Source: Planctomycetia bacterium (GTDB lineage: Bacteria; Planctomycetota; Planctomycetia; Pirellulales; UBA1268). Taken from it: a stretch of DNA of 15,330 nt. Below are positions 15,294 through 15,330 of the stretch, piece by piece; the first letter of the stretch is position 1, and every line of letters begins with the position of its first letter. The stretch lies in assembly GCA_009923125.1 (NCBI GenBank), contig RFUD01000011.1:1-15330 (forward strand), given 5' to 3'. The translations under genes were made by a program, and so were the position numbers. The notes below the pieces were generated by a model. The model was not told the origin of the DNA. It saw only the letters and a list, made by a program, of their open reading frames with translations, and did not search any database.

Positions 15294-15321
15294 GCTGCGC
15301 TTCGCCATCCTGGCTGCGCTT
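15294..15321. repeat. Direct repeat GCTGCGCTT, two copies 19 bases apart
   Basis: GCTGCGCTT occurs at 15294-15302 and 15313-15321, separated by a segment holding the small palindrome GCCATCCTGGC (15304-15314). With the nearby inverted repeat, this makes the last 75 bases unusually structured. No gene is convincingly visible from 15206 to 15330; an ATG at 15231 opens a frame to the window edge but lacks a ribosome site. The segment may be an intergenic repeat unit cut by the window end. Confidence 0.4.
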
Positions 15322-15330
15322 GCTCCCAGA

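Noticed and set aside
15231..15330. Possible start of a further plus-strand gene with a signal-like N-terminus (MPMPHRRTFAVAIVATAPC)
   Set aside because: No ribosome site precedes it, charged residues interrupt the hydrophobic stretch, and the same bases form inverted and direct repeats; too little sequence remains to decide.

Overview
The window is very GC-rich and densely packed. It reads as a chromosomal segment of a planctomycete (Planctomycetota, possibly Pirellulales; the order is inference). The clues are the mix of families: a secreted thioredoxin-trypsin fusion, a TIGR03790-type exported protein, a CvpA-like protein next to a GspE-type ATPase, an Lnt/coiled-coil membrane cluster, and EF-P-modifying EpmA. 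No mobile element, CRISPR array, rRNA or tRNA is visible. No gene-free stretch longer than about 300 bases exists; the longest gap is the 190-base divergent spacer at 5863-6052.

Layout. (1) 1-2335, plus strand: the 3' part of a GspE/PilB-like ATPase whose nucleotide-binding motifs are degenerate, then a CvpA-like membrane protein and a DUF4190-like membrane protein. (2) 5862-2316, minus strand: metG, a universal stress protein and epmA in one tight run. It converges on group 1 with a 20-base overlap of coding ends. (3) 6053-8400, plus strand: a secreted thioredoxin/trypsin-like protease fusion followed closely by a histidine phosphatase. A promoter-like sequence for metG lies in the spacer between groups 2 and 3. 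(4) 13407-8529, minus strand: six closely spaced genes. They are an exported M28/glutaminyl-cyclase-like enzyme, a lipoyl-like mini-protein without any lysine, apolipoprotein N-acyltransferase (lnt), a membrane-anchored coiled-coil protein, a 54-residue single-pass membrane protein and an MtfA-like zinc peptidase. (5) 13495-15205, plus strand: an exported TIGR03790-family protein broken by a frameshift near 14307. It is followed by a short repeat-rich segment at the window end.

How the genes fit together. Group 2 concerns translation: Met-tRNA charging and EF-P lysylation, with a stress protein between them. Group 4 looks like an envelope operon, because it pairs a possible N-terminal glutamine cyclase with the enzyme that N-acylates lipoproteins and adds several membrane-anchored partners of unknown role. 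The most unusual signals are two degenerate domains that have kept their fold-like pattern but lost their hallmark residues (the ATPase at 1-1047 and the lipoyl-like protein at 12161-12436), the frameshift in the TIGR03790 gene, and the terminal inverted/direct repeats.
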